A stretch of DNA of 64,000 bases from Micrococcaceae bacterium Sec5.8 (GCA_039636775.1 CP143429.1:2480001-2544000); one strand, 5' to 3'; shown: positions 16,812 to 26,046, numbered from the stretch's first letter. Program-made: numbers and translations. Notes: a model not told the origin generated them from the sequence alone.

Positions 16812-16847
16812 AGGTGCCGCCGTCGAACCTTCTCGACGGCGGCACCT
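16812..16847. terminator. Bidirectional hairpin between repeat-protein gene and leuD
   Basis: A 15-bp perfect stem (AGGTGCCGCCGTCGA and its complement, 6-base loop) sits between the two convergent genes ending at 16776 and 16879. There is only a short T stretch after it. Confidence 0.8.
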
Positions 16848-16878
16848 TGTCTCGGCGACCAGTTCAGATCAGCTACCC

Positions 16879-17481
16879 TCAGGACAGCCTGGCGGGCAGT
16901 GTTTTGGGCATGAACGCGGGCCGGGTGGCCTCGAAAGCGGTGATGTCTTCCTCGTGTTTGAGGGTCAGGCCGATGTCGTCCAGGCCCTCGAGGAGCCGCC
17001 AGCGGGTGTAGTCGTCAATCTCGAACGGGGCCACGATGGTGCCGCACTGGACGGTCTTGGACACGAGGTCCACGGTGACGGCGGTGCCGGGGGCGTTTTC
17101 GAGTTCCTTCCAGATGAGCTCGATGTCGTCCTGGGCCAGTTCCGCGGCGAGGAGACCCTGCTTGCCGGAGTTGCCGCGAAAGATGTCCGCGAAACGGGAG
17201 GACAGCACGGTCTTGAAGCCGTAGTCCTTCAGTGCCCAGACGGCGTGCTCCCGCGAGGAGCCGGTGCCAAAGTCCGGACCGGCCACCAGCACGGAGCCGG
17301 CGTTGAAGGGTTCCTGGTTCAGGATGAACGCCGGATCCTTCCGCCAGCCCGCGAAGAGGGCGTCCTCGAAGCCGGTGCGGGTGATGCGCTTGAGGTAGAC
17401 GGCCGGGATGATCTGGTCCGTGTCGACGTTGCTTTGGCGCAGCGGGACGCCGACGCCGGTGTGGGTGGTGAACTTTTCCAT
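16879..17481 (-). CDS. leuD: 3-isopropylmalate dehydratase small subunit
   Basis: 200 residues. With LeuC it isomerises 2-isopropylmalate to 3-isopropylmalate in leucine synthesis. The start [14 protein letters not shown] and the motifs [28 protein letters not shown] (substrate-binding loop) and [15 protein letters not shown] are those of LeuD. It begins 42 bp after the end of leuC, so the two are co-transcribed. Confidence 0.97.
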   Translation of the reverse strand: MEKFTTHTGVGVPLRQSNVDTDQIIPAVYLKRITRTGFEDALFAGWRKDPAFILNQEPFNAGSVLVAGPDFGTGSSREHAVWALKDYGFKTVLSSRFADIFRGNSGKQGLLAAELAQDDIELIWKELENAPGTAVTVDLVSKTVQCGTIVAPFEIDDYTRWRLLEGLDDIGLTLKHEEDITAFEATRPAFMPKTLPARLS

Positions 17482-17523
17482 GGCGGATCCTTCGGTGCTG
17501 TGGGGATCGGAGACGATCGGAGG

Positions 17524-18978
17524 CTAGGCTGCGTCGGCCCGGACCGCGGCGGACGCCGGGGCGGGGTCCAGGTCCGAGGGTGAGCTCAGGGTGCCGCGCA
17601 CCGCCGTGGCGGCGGCCACCACCGGGGAGACCAGGTGGGTGCGCCCGCCCTTGCCCTGGCGGCCCTCGAAGTTGCGGTTCGAGGTGGAGGCGCAGCGCTC
17701 CCCCGGTTCCAGCTGGTCCGGGTTCATGCCCAGGCACATTGAGCAGCCGGCGAAGCGCCATTCGGCGCCGAAGTCCTTAAAGACCTTGTCCAGGCCTTCG
17801 GCTTCGGCCTCGAGCCGGACGCGGGCGGAGCCGGGCACCACGAGCATCCGGACGTTGGGGTCCTTGGCCCGGCCGCGGATGATGTCCGCTGCCGCGCGGA
17901 GGTCCTCCATCCGGGAGTTGGTGCAGGAGCCCAGGAAGACGGTGTCCACCCGGATTTCCTTCATGGGGGTGCCGGCTTCCAGGCCCATGTACTGCAGTGC
18001 CCGTTCCGCGGCGGCCTTGGCGTTCTCGTCGCCGAAGTCCTCAGGTGAGGGCACCTTGGCGGAAAGGGACACGCCCTGGCCGGGGTTGGTCCCCCAGGTC
18101 ACGAACGGTTCCAGCGTGTCGGCGTCGAGGTCCACCTCGACGTCGAACGTTGCGTCGTCCTCGGTGCGCAGGGTGTTCCAGTACTCGACGGCGGCATCCC
18201 ACTCGGTGCCCTGCGGTGCGTGCGGGCGGCCGGACATGTAGTCGTACGTGGTCTGGTCCGGGGCAACGAGTCCGGCGCGGGCGCCGGCTTCGATGGACAT
18301 GTTGCAGATGGTCATCCGGGCTTCCATGGACAGCGCCCGGATCGCGGAGCCGCGGTATTCCAGCACGTAGCCCTGCCCGCCGCCGGTGCCGATCTTGGCG
18401 ATGACCGCCAGGATGATGTCCTTCGCTGATACGCCGGGGCGCAGGGTGCCCTCAACGTTGATGGCCATGGTCTTGAACGGCTTCAGGGACAGCGTCTGGG
18501 TGGCCATGACGTGCTCCACCTCGGAGGTGCCGATGCCCATCGCCAAAGCACCGAAGGCCCCGTGGGTGGAGGTGTGGGAGTCGCCGCAGACCACGGTCAT
18601 GCCTGGCTGGGTGAGGCCAAGCTGCGGCCCGACCACGTGGACGATTCCCTGCTCGGCGTCCCCGAGCGAGTGCAGCCGGACGCCGAATTCCTGGCAGTTG
18701 TTGCGCAGGGTCTGGATCTGCGTGCGGCTGGTGAGATCGGCGATTGGCTTGTCGATGTCCAGCGTGGGAGTGTTGTGGTCCTCGGTGGCGATGGTGAGGT
18801 CCGGCCGGCGCAGTGGGCGCCCGGCGAGCCGGAGGCCCTCGAAGGCCTGTGGCGAGGTCACCTCGTGCACCAGGTGGAGGTCGATGAAGAGAAGGTCGGG
18901 CTGGGCGTTGGCTCCTTCGCCATCGCCTTTGCGCACCACGTGCGCGTCCCAGACTTTCTCGGCCAGTGTCTTTGCCAC
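17524..18978 (-). CDS. leuC: 3-isopropylmalate dehydratase large subunit
   Basis: About 484 residues. Aconitase-family subunit that carries the [4Fe-4S] cluster: the ligand regions [13 protein letters not shown] and [11 protein letters not shown] are intact, along with [21 protein letters not shown] prefer GTG 18978 as the start because AAGGGAG lies eight bases before it, whereas the ATG at 18984 directly abuts that ribosome site. This yields the usual [14 protein letters not shown] beginning. It is transcribed divergently from the IclR-type regulator gene, and the shared 120-bp region holds a palindrome that is a likely operator. The C-terminus has a short Ala/Pro-rich tail. Confidence 0.96.
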   Translation of the reverse strand: MAKTLAEKVWDAHVVRKGDGEGANAQPDLLFIDLHLVHEVTSPQAFEGLRLAGRPLRRPDLTIATEDHNTPTLDIDKPIADLTSRTQIQTLRNNCQEFGVRLHSLGDAEQGIVHVVGPQLGLTQPGMTVVCGDSHTSTHGAFGALAMGIGTSEVEHVMATQTLSLKPFKTMAINVEGTLRPGVSAKDIILAVIAKIGTGGGQGYVLEYRGSAIRALSMEARMTICNMSIEAGARAGLVAPDQTTYDYMSGRPHAPQGTEWDAAVEYWNTLRTEDDATFDVEVDLDADTLEPFVTWGTNPGQGVSLSAKVPSPEDFGDENAKAAAERALQYMGLEAGTPMKEIRVDTVFLGSCTNSRMEDLRAAADIIRGRAKDPNVRMLVVPGSARVRLEAEAEGLDKVFKDFGAEWRFAGCSMCLGMNPDQLEPGERCASTSNRNFEGRQGKGGRTHLVSPVVAAATAVRGTLSSPSDLDPAPASAAVRADAA

Positions 18979-19073
18979 GGCCATCTCCCTTCACTGCGGT
19001 GTTCCGTACTTGCGGGCTTGTTCTCTCCACTGAATCAGCACGCCCGCGTCATGCGCCAGCGCGTTGACTTGCA

Positions 19074-19088
19074 TCTCAGATAATGAGA
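19074..19088. promoter_or_regulatory. Candidate LtbR/NdgR operator (TCTCA-N5-TGAGA) between leuC and ltbR
   Basis: A perfect inverted repeat TCTCA-gataa-TGAGA lies 16 bp before the regulator start at 19104 and about 95 bp before leuC. IclR-type LtbR/NdgR regulators bind the leuCD promoter region in other actinobacteria and repress it. The central bases also contain -10-like sequence on both strands, so binding here could block both promoters. Confidence 0.55.
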
Positions 19089-19103
19089 CGGCAATATCAT
19101 TAC

Positions 19104-19823
19104 ATGGACAATTCTAGTGGCGTCGGTGTCATCGATAAAGCGGCCCATGTGCTTGATGCACTCGAGGCCGGGCCCACCACCTTGGCGCAGCTGGTGGCAG
19201 CCACGGGTCTGGCGAGGCCCACCGTGCACCGGCTGGCCCTGGCACTGGTCCACCATCGCCTGGTCAGCCGCGACATCCAAGGCAGATTCGTGCTCGGCAG
19301 CCGCCTCGTGGAGCTCGCCTCCGCCGCGGGCGAGGACCGCCTGATCGCCTCCGCCGGGCCGGTTCTGATGCAGTTGCGCGACGCCACCGGGGAAAGCGCC
19401 CAGATTTTCCGGCGGCAGGGTGAATGGCGCGTCTGCGTCGCCTCCGCCGAGCGGCCCATCGGCCTGCGCGACACCATTCCCGTCGGCACGCAGTTGTCCA
19501 TGAAGGCCGGCTCCGCTGCCCAGGTGCTGCTGGCGTGGGAGGACCACGACCGGCTTCTGGAGGGCCTGCAGTCCGCCCGTTTCACCCCCACCGTGCTGGC
19601 CGGTGTCCGACGCCGGGGCTGGGGCCAGAGCCTCGGCGAACGCGAGCCGGGGGTCGCCTCCGTTTCGGCCCCGGTGCGCGGTCCGTCCGGCCGGGTGATC
19701 GCGGCAGTGTCCATCTCCGGCCCGATCGAACGCCTCACCCGCCAGCCCGGCAGGCTCCACGCCGAAGTGGTCTGCAACGCGGCCCGGGTGCTGACCGAGG
19801 CGCTGCGCAAGACCAACGACTAG
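19104..19823 (+). CDS. ltbR: IclR family transcriptional regulator of leucine genes (LtbR/NdgR type)
   Basis: 239 residues from ATG 19104 (an upstream ATG at 19083 lies in the operator-like DNA and is less likely). N-terminal winged helix: VIDKAAHVLDAL, then LAQLVAATGLARPTVHRLALAL as the helix-turn-helix (residues about 25-46). The effector domain contains LRDTIPVGTQLSMKAGSAAQVLLAW and GVASVSAPVRGPSGRVIAAVSISGP, typical of IclR. Genes of this type divergent to leuCD are known to repress leuCD, often ilv genes too, in response to branched-chain amino acid supply. A palindrome lies in the shared promoter. The name rests on position and family, not on a computed tree. Confidence 0.88.
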   Translation: MDNSSGVGVIDKAAHVLDALEAGPTTLAQLVAATGLARPTVHRLALALVHHRLVSRDIQGRFVLGSRLVELASAAGEDRLIASAGPVLMQLRDATGESAQIFRRQGEWRVCVASAERPIGLRDTIPVGTQLSMKAGSAAQVLLAWEDHDRLLEGLQSARFTPTVLAGVRRRGWGQSLGEREPGVASVSAPVRGPSGRVIAAVSISGPIERLTRQPGRLHAEVVCNAARVLTEALRKTND

Positions 19824-19838
19824 CCCTATGCTGTCCGC

Positions 19839-20375
19839 ATGAGCAGTTACGCAGTGTTCCTCCGCGGCGTCAACGTGGGCGGCATCACCATCAAAATGGC
19901 CGACCTGAAGCAAGCTCTGGCATCCCGTCCATTCTCGAAAGTAAGGACGCTCCTGGCGAGCGGCAACGTGGTACTCGCCAGCGGGCTGCCGTCCGCCGGG
20001 GTGAAGAAGGAATTCGAGGCGTGCCTGCGGGAGGTTTTCGGGTACGACGCGTGGGTGGTGGTGCTGCCGGCGGACCGGGTGGGTGACCTGGTGGCGGCGT
20101 GCCCCTACCCTGCCGACGACGCGTCCACCCATACCTATCTCACCCTCGGCTCGGACAGTGGCGTTCTGGCCGAACTCCTGGAGGCCGGCCGTGCCCTCGA
20201 CGGCGCGCAGGTCACTGCGCTGGGACCTGAGGCGCTGGCTTGGCTGGCGCCGGCAGGCGGCACCCTGGACAGTCCGTTCAGCAAGCTCTCGTCAAAGCCG
20301 AAGTACAAGGCCTCCACCACCACCCGCAACCTGCGCACCATGATCAAGGTCCGCGACGCAGCCGCTGCCCTATAG
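19839..20375 (+). CDS. DUF1697 domain protein
   Basis: 178 residues. The start SSYAVFLRGVNVGGITIKMADLK and the block LLASGNVVLASG are the usual DUF1697 opening, and SSKPKYKASTTTRNLRTM is its typical end. Function is unknown. It lies 15 bp after ltbR on the same strand and may be read with it, although no functional link is known. Confidence 0.9.
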   Translation: MSSYAVFLRGVNVGGITIKMADLKQALASRPFSKVRTLLASGNVVLASGLPSAGVKKEFEACLREVFGYDAWVVVLPADRVGDLVAACPYPADDASTHTYLTLGSDSGVLAELLEAGRALDGAQVTALGPEALAWLAPAGGTLDSPFSKLSSKPKYKASTTTRNLRTMIKVRDAAAAL

Positions 20376-20388
20376 AAGCGAGCTGTGG

Positions 20389-20410
20389 GCGGCCCGGTCA
20401 GAGGGGCCGC
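20389..20410. terminator. Possible hairpin between convergent DUF1697 and GTPase genes
   Basis: GCGGCCC and GGGCCGC form a 7-bp stem with an 8-base loop in the 68-bp gap between convergent genes. No T tract follows on either strand. Confidence 0.4.
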
Positions 20411-20443
20411 ACGCTCACCGGCAGCTGCGAACGCCGTACAGGC

Positions 20444-22060
20444 TTAGCGCGCCGCGGCCTGTATTGCCTTATTGAACGAGGCCAGCCGGGAAACCTCCAG
20501 CGCCACGGGCTCCACCACCCGATCATCCGCCACCGCAGCGACGGCAGCCTTCAGCCGTCTCCGGGCGGTCGCGCCGCGACCCCGTGCTGCGAGGCCGGCG
20601 ATGAACTTCGCCAGGAGGGCAAGGGCAATTCCGAGCAGCGCCCCACCGGCGATCATGATGGTAGGCAGCGGCCAGCCCTGCTCGCGCGGAACCTCGGGCA
20701 CAGGAAGTTGAAAGTAGCCCAGCCCCGCGAGCACGCCCAGCCAGGCGAAGCCGCCAAACGCTGTCAGCAGCGCCAGCCATTGCACGATATTGAACGGCGT
20801 CCACCACCATGCCTTGCTCCCGGCCTTCAGCTCAGTGGACGCGACGGCCTGATCCAGCGCATCCGGCAGCTGTTCCCGGCCCTCGCGGGCGGCGCCCCGG
20901 ATGACAGAGCGCCAAGGGCCAGGAGCGCCGTCAGAGGCGGCGTCGGCGAAGGCCCGCACTGCAGCGTCTGTGCGGGCACGCTCGGGGGCGCCTGCCGGCG
21001 GCAACGACGTGCGGTTCACCGCCGGGCTGGCGCCCCCGCGGCGGAGGTTCAACCGGCGGAGCGGATCGGGGCGGAAGCGGACCAGCCAGCGCGTGACGGG
21101 CCAGCCCGTGCGGCGGGTGGACTCCAGCTGGTAGGACCGGACGACGGCGTCCACCACCACGGGGACGTTCGCCGCGACAGCGAGTTCCTCCGCCAGCCGG
21201 GACCTCGTGGCCGCCGTGGCCCCGGCCGCCTCCCCCGTTCCCGAGGCTTGGGCGAGCAGTGCAGCGGCGCGGCTGACGTCTGCGCCGAGGCGTTGTGACT
21301 GGGCCTGACGCTGCGTGGCCACCTGCCGGATGGCGGCCCGCACGTTGCCAACGCCGGTTCCTACGACGGCGGAGGCGCCGAGGACCTGGACCTTGCCCAA
21401 CCCGTCCCGGGCCAGGATGCCTTTCAGGGATTCCAGCACGGCCGGGACGTCCCGGTCCGGCAGGCGGTCGATCTGGTTCAGCACCACCAGCGTGACCGCG
21501 CCATGCGAGGCCAGCGGGGTGAGGAAGTCGTTGTGGACTGCGGCGTCGGCGTACTTCTGTGGATCGAGGACCCAGATCAGGACATCCACGAGCCCCACCA
21601 TCCGTTCCACAATCTCCCGGTTGGCGGCGCGGGTGGAGTCAAAGTCGGGCAGGTCCAGGAGGATCAGGCCCGTGTCCTCAGCGGCGAGCCCCGGTACGGG
21701 ACTCGCGTGATGCCGGTTCCGGACCTCCAGCCAGTCCAGGAGTTCGTCGCTGCCCTCGGCTCCCCAGATGCCGGCCAGCGGCTCGGAGGTGGTGGGCCGG
21801 CGGGCGGCCGCCGTGGCGATTTCCGCTCCGCTGACAGCGTTGAAGAGGGAGGATTTTCCGCTGCCTGTCGCTCCGAAGAAGCCCACGACGGTGTGGTCCG
21901 CTGAGAGGGAACGCCGGGAGCCCGCCCGGTCCAGGACCTGGAGCACGGCGTCCAGGTCCTCGTCGGGGAGAGCCCCGGCGGCCAGTTCCCGTGCCTGGTT
22001 CAGCGCGTCGAGCCTGCGGTCCAGCCGGGTAGCTTCGACGGCGGCGGCGTGGCGGCTCAT
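20444..22060 (-). CDS. Membrane-bound dynamin-like/YfjP-type GTPase (second gene of pair)
   Basis: 538 residues. Near the N-terminus is the P-loop GATGSGKSSLFN (G1), then RRPTTSEP (G2 Thr), LLDLPDFDS (G3, DxxG-like DLPD) and VVLNQIDRLPD (G4, NxxD form). C-terminal: a helix-rich stretch, then two hydrophobic segments around IVQWLALLTAFGGFAWLGVL and TIMIAGGALLGIALALLAKF, so the protein is membrane-anchored. Its start overlaps the stop of the partner GTPase gene (ATGA). Two tandem GTPases with a membrane-bound second protein recall the paired dynamin-like proteins of Streptomyces and other actinobacteria, which help in septum stability. That role is inference here. Confidence 0.8.
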   Translation of the reverse strand: MSRHAAAVEATRLDRRLDALNQARELAAGALPDEDLDAVLQVLDRAGSRRSLSADHTVVGFFGATGSGKSSLFNAVSGAEIATAAARRPTTSEPLAGIWGAEGSDELLDWLEVRNRHHASPVPGLAAEDTGLILLDLPDFDSTRAANREIVERMVGLVDVLIWVLDPQKYADAAVHNDFLTPLASHGAVTLVVLNQIDRLPDRDVPAVLESLKGILARDGLGKVQVLGASAVVGTGVGNVRAAIRQVATQRQAQSQRLGADVSRAAALLAQASGTGEAAGATAATRSRLAEELAVAANVPVVVDAVVRSYQLESTRRTGWPVTRWLVRFRPDPLRRLNLRRGGASPAVNRTSLPPAGAPERARTDAAVRAFADAASDGAPGPWRSVIRGAAREGREQLPDALDQAVASTELKAGSKAWWWTPFNIVQWLALLTAFGGFAWLGVLAGLGYFQLPVPEVPREQGWPLPTIMIAGGALLGIALALLAKFIAGLAARGRGATARRRLKAAVAAVADDRVVEPVALEVSRLASFNKAIQAAAR

Positions 22061-23802
22061 GCGGAGGCCGCCAGCCGGCGAAGGGCCGCGGCGTGGCCGG
22101 CGAGCACTGCCGGTTCCAGCCCGATGGAAGGTGCGAGCCGGTCCAGAAAGCGCTGCTGTTCTTGCTGAAGCAGGTTCTGGCAGCGGAAGTGGAGGTCCTC
22201 GCGTGCCGTCTTGGCGAGACGGCGGACCGCGTCCTCACCGAACACCGCTTCGAGCAGCCGCTGGCCGGCAATGGCCGTACCTCCGGCAACGCCGACTTCC
22301 AGCCCGGTCAACCCGGCGGTCATGGAGAACACCACGATCATGAGGGCGGCGCCGAGGCCGTTAATGCCGAAGGACAGCCAGCGCGCCTGCGTGCGTTTGC
22401 CCTGCCCCTCGGTCCGGATCAGTTCCATCAGGCTCCCCTGCCAGGCTCTGATCTCGGCGGCGGCTTTCTCGGCGAACCCGTCGGAAGTCCCGGAGAGTTC
22501 GTCGTTGCCCAGCAGTTGGCGGCCGGCCGGATCGGAGCGCCAGCGTCCGTCCGCATCGTCGCCCGCGTTGGCGGCCTCATCGATGATGACGGCCTGCAGG
22601 CCGGTCTCGATCGCCGTCTCGACCCGTACGGCCGGTGCCGGTTCGCCGCGGAAGAACGCGCCCATCCGGTCACGGAACCGGCCGATGTTTTGTTCCATGG
22701 CCCGGAAGAACTCGCCCGTGCCCACAAAATCCTGCCACCGGGCCAGGACCTCACCCCGCAGCAGTGCACCATCACGGGTGGCCTCGAGAATTCTGATGAC
22801 GGCGTCCTCGTAGGCGCCTCGGGCATCGCCGGCGAGGACGTCAGCGGCATGCTCCTGGGCCCCGGCGGCGTTCGCCGCCGCCTCCACCCGCTCCCCCAGC
22901 GCCTTGACCGTTCCGTTGAGGGTCCTCCTGGCGATGTCGGCGCGCCCTGCGGCGTCCGCGGCAAGTTCCTGCAGCCAGAGCCGCAACGGTTCCACGGCCG
23001 GGGCCGGCAGCATCCCCATGCTGTCCAGGGCGGCTTCGGGGACAACGAAGAAGCGCGCCGCGCCAAGGCCTTGCCTGCTGAGCATGGACTGCAGGTCGGC
23101 ACTGACCTCGGATTCGGCGGCCGCCGGGACCCGGTCCAGGACCACCGCCACCGTGATGTCCCGGGAGGCCGCGTCGAGCAGCAGCCGCCAGGGGACGGCG
23201 TCGGCATAGCGGTTGGCGGTGGTGACGAAGATCCAGAGGTCAGCCGCCGCCAGCAGTTGCCCCGCGAGCTTGCGGTTATCGGCGGAGATCGAGTCGACGT
23301 CGGGCGCGTCCAGCAGCGCTATTCCTTCCGGCACCGCGGCGTCGGCAACAAGCACCAGCGAGGTGATCGCCGCCGCGTCCGGAGTGGGGCCGGCCTGGCT
23401 GGCGGGCAGCGGCTCCCGGTTCACCGTGCCGCGGATCCGGCTCAGGCCCGGGAGCACCCGCTGGCCTTCGAACCAGCGCCCGTCAGCCGGGTGGTGGAGC
23501 AGGATGGGCTGGCGGGTAGTGGGCCGGATGGCACCGGCCCGGGTGACCGCATGTCCCACGAGGCCGTTCACCAGGGTCGATTTCCCGGCCCCGGTGGAGC
23601 CCCCCACCTCAGCAAGCAGCGGAGCGTCCAGGCTGCGGTATCGGGGCAGGATGTAGTCCTCAAGCTGGGCGAGGGCGTTGCGGATGTCGCGCCGGGCCTC
23701 ATCGGCGCCGGGCAGTGCCAGGGGCAGTTCGTTTGACGCCAGATCACGGTAGACGGCGTCCAGCAGTTCGACTGCCTGGCTGGTGGTTTCGTCGGAGCTC
23801 AC
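22057..23802 (-). CDS. Dynamin-like GTPase (first gene of pair)
   Basis: 581 residues from GTG 23802. P-loop GGSTGAGKSTLVN (G1, about residue 67), AIRPTTRQP (G2), LLDAPDVDS (G3). A G4 NKxD-like motif is not obvious (VVLDRVPA is at its place), as in several bacterial dynamin-like proteins. A long helical stalk region follows and a hydrophobic pair around GINGLGAALMIVVFSMTAGL and LEVGVAGGTAIAG, which could insert in or press on membranes. No Shine-Dalgarno is seen before the start, but a CATGAT -10-like box lies 6 bp upstream, so the message may be leaderless. It overlaps the second GTPase by 4 bp. Some annotations call this family ABC transporter; that label is not supported because the ABC signature is missing. 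Confidence 0.8.
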   Translation of the reverse strand: MSSDETTSQAVELLDAVYRDLASNELPLALPGADEARRDIRNALAQLEDYILPRYRSLDAPLLAEVGGSTGAGKSTLVNGLVGHAVTRAGAIRPTTRQPILLHHPADGRWFEGQRVLPGLSRIRGTVNREPLPASQAGPTPDAAAITSLVLVADAAVPEGIALLDAPDVDSISADNRKLAGQLLAAADLWIFVTTANRYADAVPWRLLLDAASRDITVAVVLDRVPAAAESEVSADLQSMLSRQGLGAARFFVVPEAALDSMGMLPAPAVEPLRLWLQELAADAAGRADIARRTLNGTVKALGERVEAAANAAGAQEHAADVLAGDARGAYEDAVIRILEATRDGALLRGEVLARWQDFVGTGEFFRAMEQNIGRFRDRMGAFFRGEPAPAVRVETAIETGLQAVIIDEAANAGDDADGRWRSDPAGRQLLGNDELSGTSDGFAEKAAAEIRAWQGSLMELIRTEGQGKRTQARWLSFGINGLGAALMIVVFSMTAGLTGLEVGVAGGTAIAGQRLLEAVFGEDAVRRLAKTAREDLHFRCQNLLQQEQQRFLDRLAPSIGLEPAVLAGHAAALRRLAASA

Positions 23803-23862
23803 TGGACAATCATGCCAGTGTTGGGCTCACCAGATCCGTCCACCGGTGCCCGTGGCAACGAA

Positions 23863-23894
23863 AAACGGCCCCGGGCTGATGCCCGGGACCGTTT
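23863..23894 (-). terminator. Terminator after tRNA-Glu
   Basis: On the minus strand a long stem (AAACGGTCCCGGGC and its near complement, 4-base loop) ends in TTTTTCG just after the tRNA-Glu gene. It also separates the tRNAs from the GTPase genes downstream. Confidence 0.85.
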
Positions 23895-23900
23895 CATCTG

Positions 23901-23973
23901 TGACCCCAGCGGGATTCGAACCCGCGTTACCGCCGTGAGAGGGCAGCGTACTAGGCCGCTATACGATGGGGCC
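23901..23973 (-). tRNA. tRNA-Glu (anticodon CTC)
   Basis: 73 nt. The acceptor stem GGCCCCA pairs with TGGGGTC and the discriminator is A. The T arm is GCGGGTTCGAATCCCGC, and the anticodon loop GCCCTCTCACGGC gives CTC. CCA is not encoded. It lies 129 bp behind tRNA-Gln on the same strand, with no T-rich terminator between, so both are probably on one transcript that ends at the hairpin just downstream. Confidence 0.97.
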
Positions 23974-24102
23974 GCGTACTCTCCAGAACAGCATTTCTGC
24001 CATTCGCGCTCAGTGATTATTTCATCCACTCAGCAAGTGGTTCAAACCGGCGAACCGGCCTAAACCCCTGATTAGCCGCGGTGTACCGCGGATTTTTCAG
24101 AG

Positions 24103-24174
24103 CTGGGATACCAGGACTCGAACCTAGAATGACGGTACCAGAAACCGTAGTGTTGCCAATTACACCATATCCCA
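24103..24174 (-). tRNA. tRNA-Gln (anticodon CTG)
   Basis: 72 nt. The acceptor stem TGGGATA pairs with TATCCCA and the discriminator is G. The T arm is CTAGGTTCGAGTCCTGG, and the anticodon loop gives CTG within GGTTTCTGGTACC. CCA is not encoded. A short hairpin (CCGCGG arms, 24076-24091) follows but has no T run, so it may be a processing site. The 170 bp upstream to the esterase gene holds no gene and is the likely promoter region. Confidence 0.96.
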
Positions 24175-24345
24175 ATGATACTTTCGGGCTGGATTCGAGG
24201 GTCTAAACCCGCGCTCCCGGCGCCTCAGCACGAGTAATTACTTTACCCGAGAGTTTCCGTCTGTACAAATCGAGCCCTCAAGCGTCGACCGTGGCCGGGG
24301 CGCCGATCCCAGGGCGGCGGGGAACCTGCAATTTCGGCGCGCCGC

Positions 24346-26046
24346 TTAGTACCCCGCTCCGGCGCTCGCGAGCGTTCCGGACAAACTGATCTTCAGGCCG
24401 GCGGAGGTCCTGGTGACGGTGGAGTAACCCGCCTTGGCGCCTGTAACTTTCGCGGTGATCGTCCTGCCCGAGTCACTGCCACTAGGAGTGTAGGTGACAC
24501 CGGTTGCCCCGCTGATTTTCACTTGTGAGCGGTACCACTGATAGGACAGGCTGACCGGCGCCGGACCCCAAGAGCCGGCCGCTACGGTCAGCTTCGCCCC
24601 GACTCTCGCGGCACCGCTAATCACGGGAATCGCAGGTGTCAGCGTCCCAGGCGTAATTATCTTCACGCCGGAGGAAGTTCTGGAGATCGTGGAGTAGCCG
24701 GATTTGGTTCCGCTGACCTTTACGGTGATGGTCCGACCCAGCTCGGCCCCACCCGGGGTGTAGGTGGGGCCGGTGGCACCGCTGACCTCTATGTGCGAGC
24801 GATACCACTGGTAGGACAGGGTGACCAGCCCCGGACCCCACGAACCAGGCACCGCAGTAAGCGGGGCCCCCACTTTGGCGGCACCAAATATTGCGGGCGT
24901 GGCCGACGTAAGGGTGCCGGGCGTGCTGATCTTCACGCCCGGGGAAATTCTGGAAACTGCGGCATAACCGGCTTTGATGCCGGTAACCTTCACCGTGATG
25001 GTCCGATCCAACTCCGTGCTCCCGGGTGTGTAAGTAGCACCGGTGGCACCGCTGACGGCCACATTCGAGCGGAACCACTGATACGTCAGGGAGACCGGCG
25101 CCGGGCCCCAGATTCCAGGAAAGGCTGTGAGTCTGACGCCCACCTTTGACCCGTCGATTATGGTCGGAGCCGACCCCGAGAGCGAAGTGGGCGGAGGGCT
25201 GGTGGCCTGCTTGAATGCGTCGAGATAGGTCCTTCCAAGGTATTCCACGCCCTTCCGGGAGAGATGGGTCGTATCGCCTACGTTGATGCCGCCCGTCGTG
25301 GACGGGGCAAAGCCGGTTCCGGCCACCCGGGACGGCGTTTCGAAGTGTGCCCTGTCCACGTTCATGCGGCCGGGAGTTGCCGCGATTCCCTCCGGCGCCA
25401 TGCGCCCAACGACGAAGGGCAGGCTGGGTGCCGCCAACCCGGTTCTCAGCGTAGAGATGAGCTTATCCAGCATGACGCTGTATGCCGCCGTCGAAGTCGA
25501 CGAGTTGTTTTCTCCTTGATGCCAAAGCACACCCTGGAGCACGACGACGTAACCGGCTGCTCGCGCTGCCGCCATGCCCGCGACCGCCTGAGACACGGCT
25601 TTCGCGGGCAGGTCATACTCTGGCGACGAGGCCGCACCCACAGACCACGTGGGAGTGTTTGGCGTACTCGTGAACCCAGTTCCGCCGTAGGCTGCCGGGA
25701 TAAGGAGCACACCCACGTTAGAGGGCTGCGCCGCCAAGTATTCACGGGCGAATGTTGTTGCCGGGGAGATGCCGGTGGCGGTGTCGAACATATCCAGGGG
25801 AACCGTCGCTAGACGCAGCGTCCGGACCTTGGCGCCGAACTGGAATATCCGCGTGTCCGCCAGGTCCTCGGTGGAAAAACCCGGAAGGCCGCGTCCGGAC
25901 ATATTTGACTGCCCTGCGGCCAAGAAAACGTGCAGGACAGTAACCTGCGATTGGGCGTGCCCTGGCGTCACGCCGGCCATCATGAGGGCACACACCGCGA
26001 GACCCAGCACCAGCCGTCGCAGCCGCCCGCCTGTAGACGCCTTCAC
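24346..26046 (-). CDS. Secreted sialate O-acetylesterase-like SGNH hydrolase with three Ig-like repeats
   Basis: 566 residues from GTG 26046, nine bases after GGGGG (GTGs at 26055 and 26052 are too close to it). A signal peptide runs to about GHAQ-SQ. The catalytic domain (about 35-285) is of the SASA/CE6 type of SGNH hydrolase: AAGQSNMSG with nucleophile Ser47, LWHQGENN and GDTTHLS with the presumed Asp258/His261 pair. It probably removes acetyl groups from surface or plant sugars outside the cell. Residues 293-562 are three 90-residue Ig-like repeats with cores like SYQWYRS and SGATG. They are the same type as in the gene at 15.4-16.8 kb. There is no wall-anchor signal. Confidence 0.82.
   Translation of the reverse strand: MKASTGGRLRRLVLGLAVCALMMAGVTPGHAQSQVTVLHVFLAAGQSNMSGRGLPGFSTEDLADTRIFQFGAKVRTLRLATVPLDMFDTATGISPATTFAREYLAAQPSNVGVLLIPAAYGGTGFTSTPNTPTWSVGAASSPEYDLPAKAVSQAVAGMAAARAAGYVVVLQGVLWHQGENNSSTSTAAYSVMLDKLISTLRTGLAAPSLPFVVGRMAPEGIAATPGRMNVDRAHFETPSRVAGTGFAPSTTGGINVGDTTHLSRKGVEYLGRTYLDAFKQATSPPPTSLSGSAPTIIDGSKVGVRLTAFPGIWGPAPVSLTYQWFRSNVAVSGATGATYTPGSTELDRTITVKVTGIKAGYAAVSRISPGVKISTPGTLTSATPAIFGAAKVGAPLTAVPGSWGPGLVTLSYQWYRSHIEVSGATGPTYTPGGAELGRTITVKVSGTKSGYSTISRTSSGVKIITPGTLTPAIPVISGAARVGAKLTVAAGSWGPAPVSLSYQWYRSQVKISGATGVTYTPSGSDSGRTITAKVTGAKAGYSTVTRTSAGLKISLSGTLASAGAGY
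24361..25170 (-). repeat. Three tandem 270-bp Ig-like repeats
   Basis: The C-terminal third of the esterase gene consists of three units with an exact period of 90 codons, each with KVG, a W-G-P turn, a YQW core, SGATG, TYTPG and a late KVTG/KSG block. The units differ at many bases, so the array is older than the 351-bp duplication at 15.5 kb. Confidence 0.88.

Noticed and set aside
19083..19103. Upstream ATG for ltbR at 19083
   Set aside because: It lies inside the palindromic operator-like region, and IclR proteins of this type start near MDNSSGVGVID.
22057..23802. Label as ABC transporter
   Set aside because: It has a P-loop and G-motifs of dynamin-like GTPases, but no ABC signature (LSGGQ) or H-loop.
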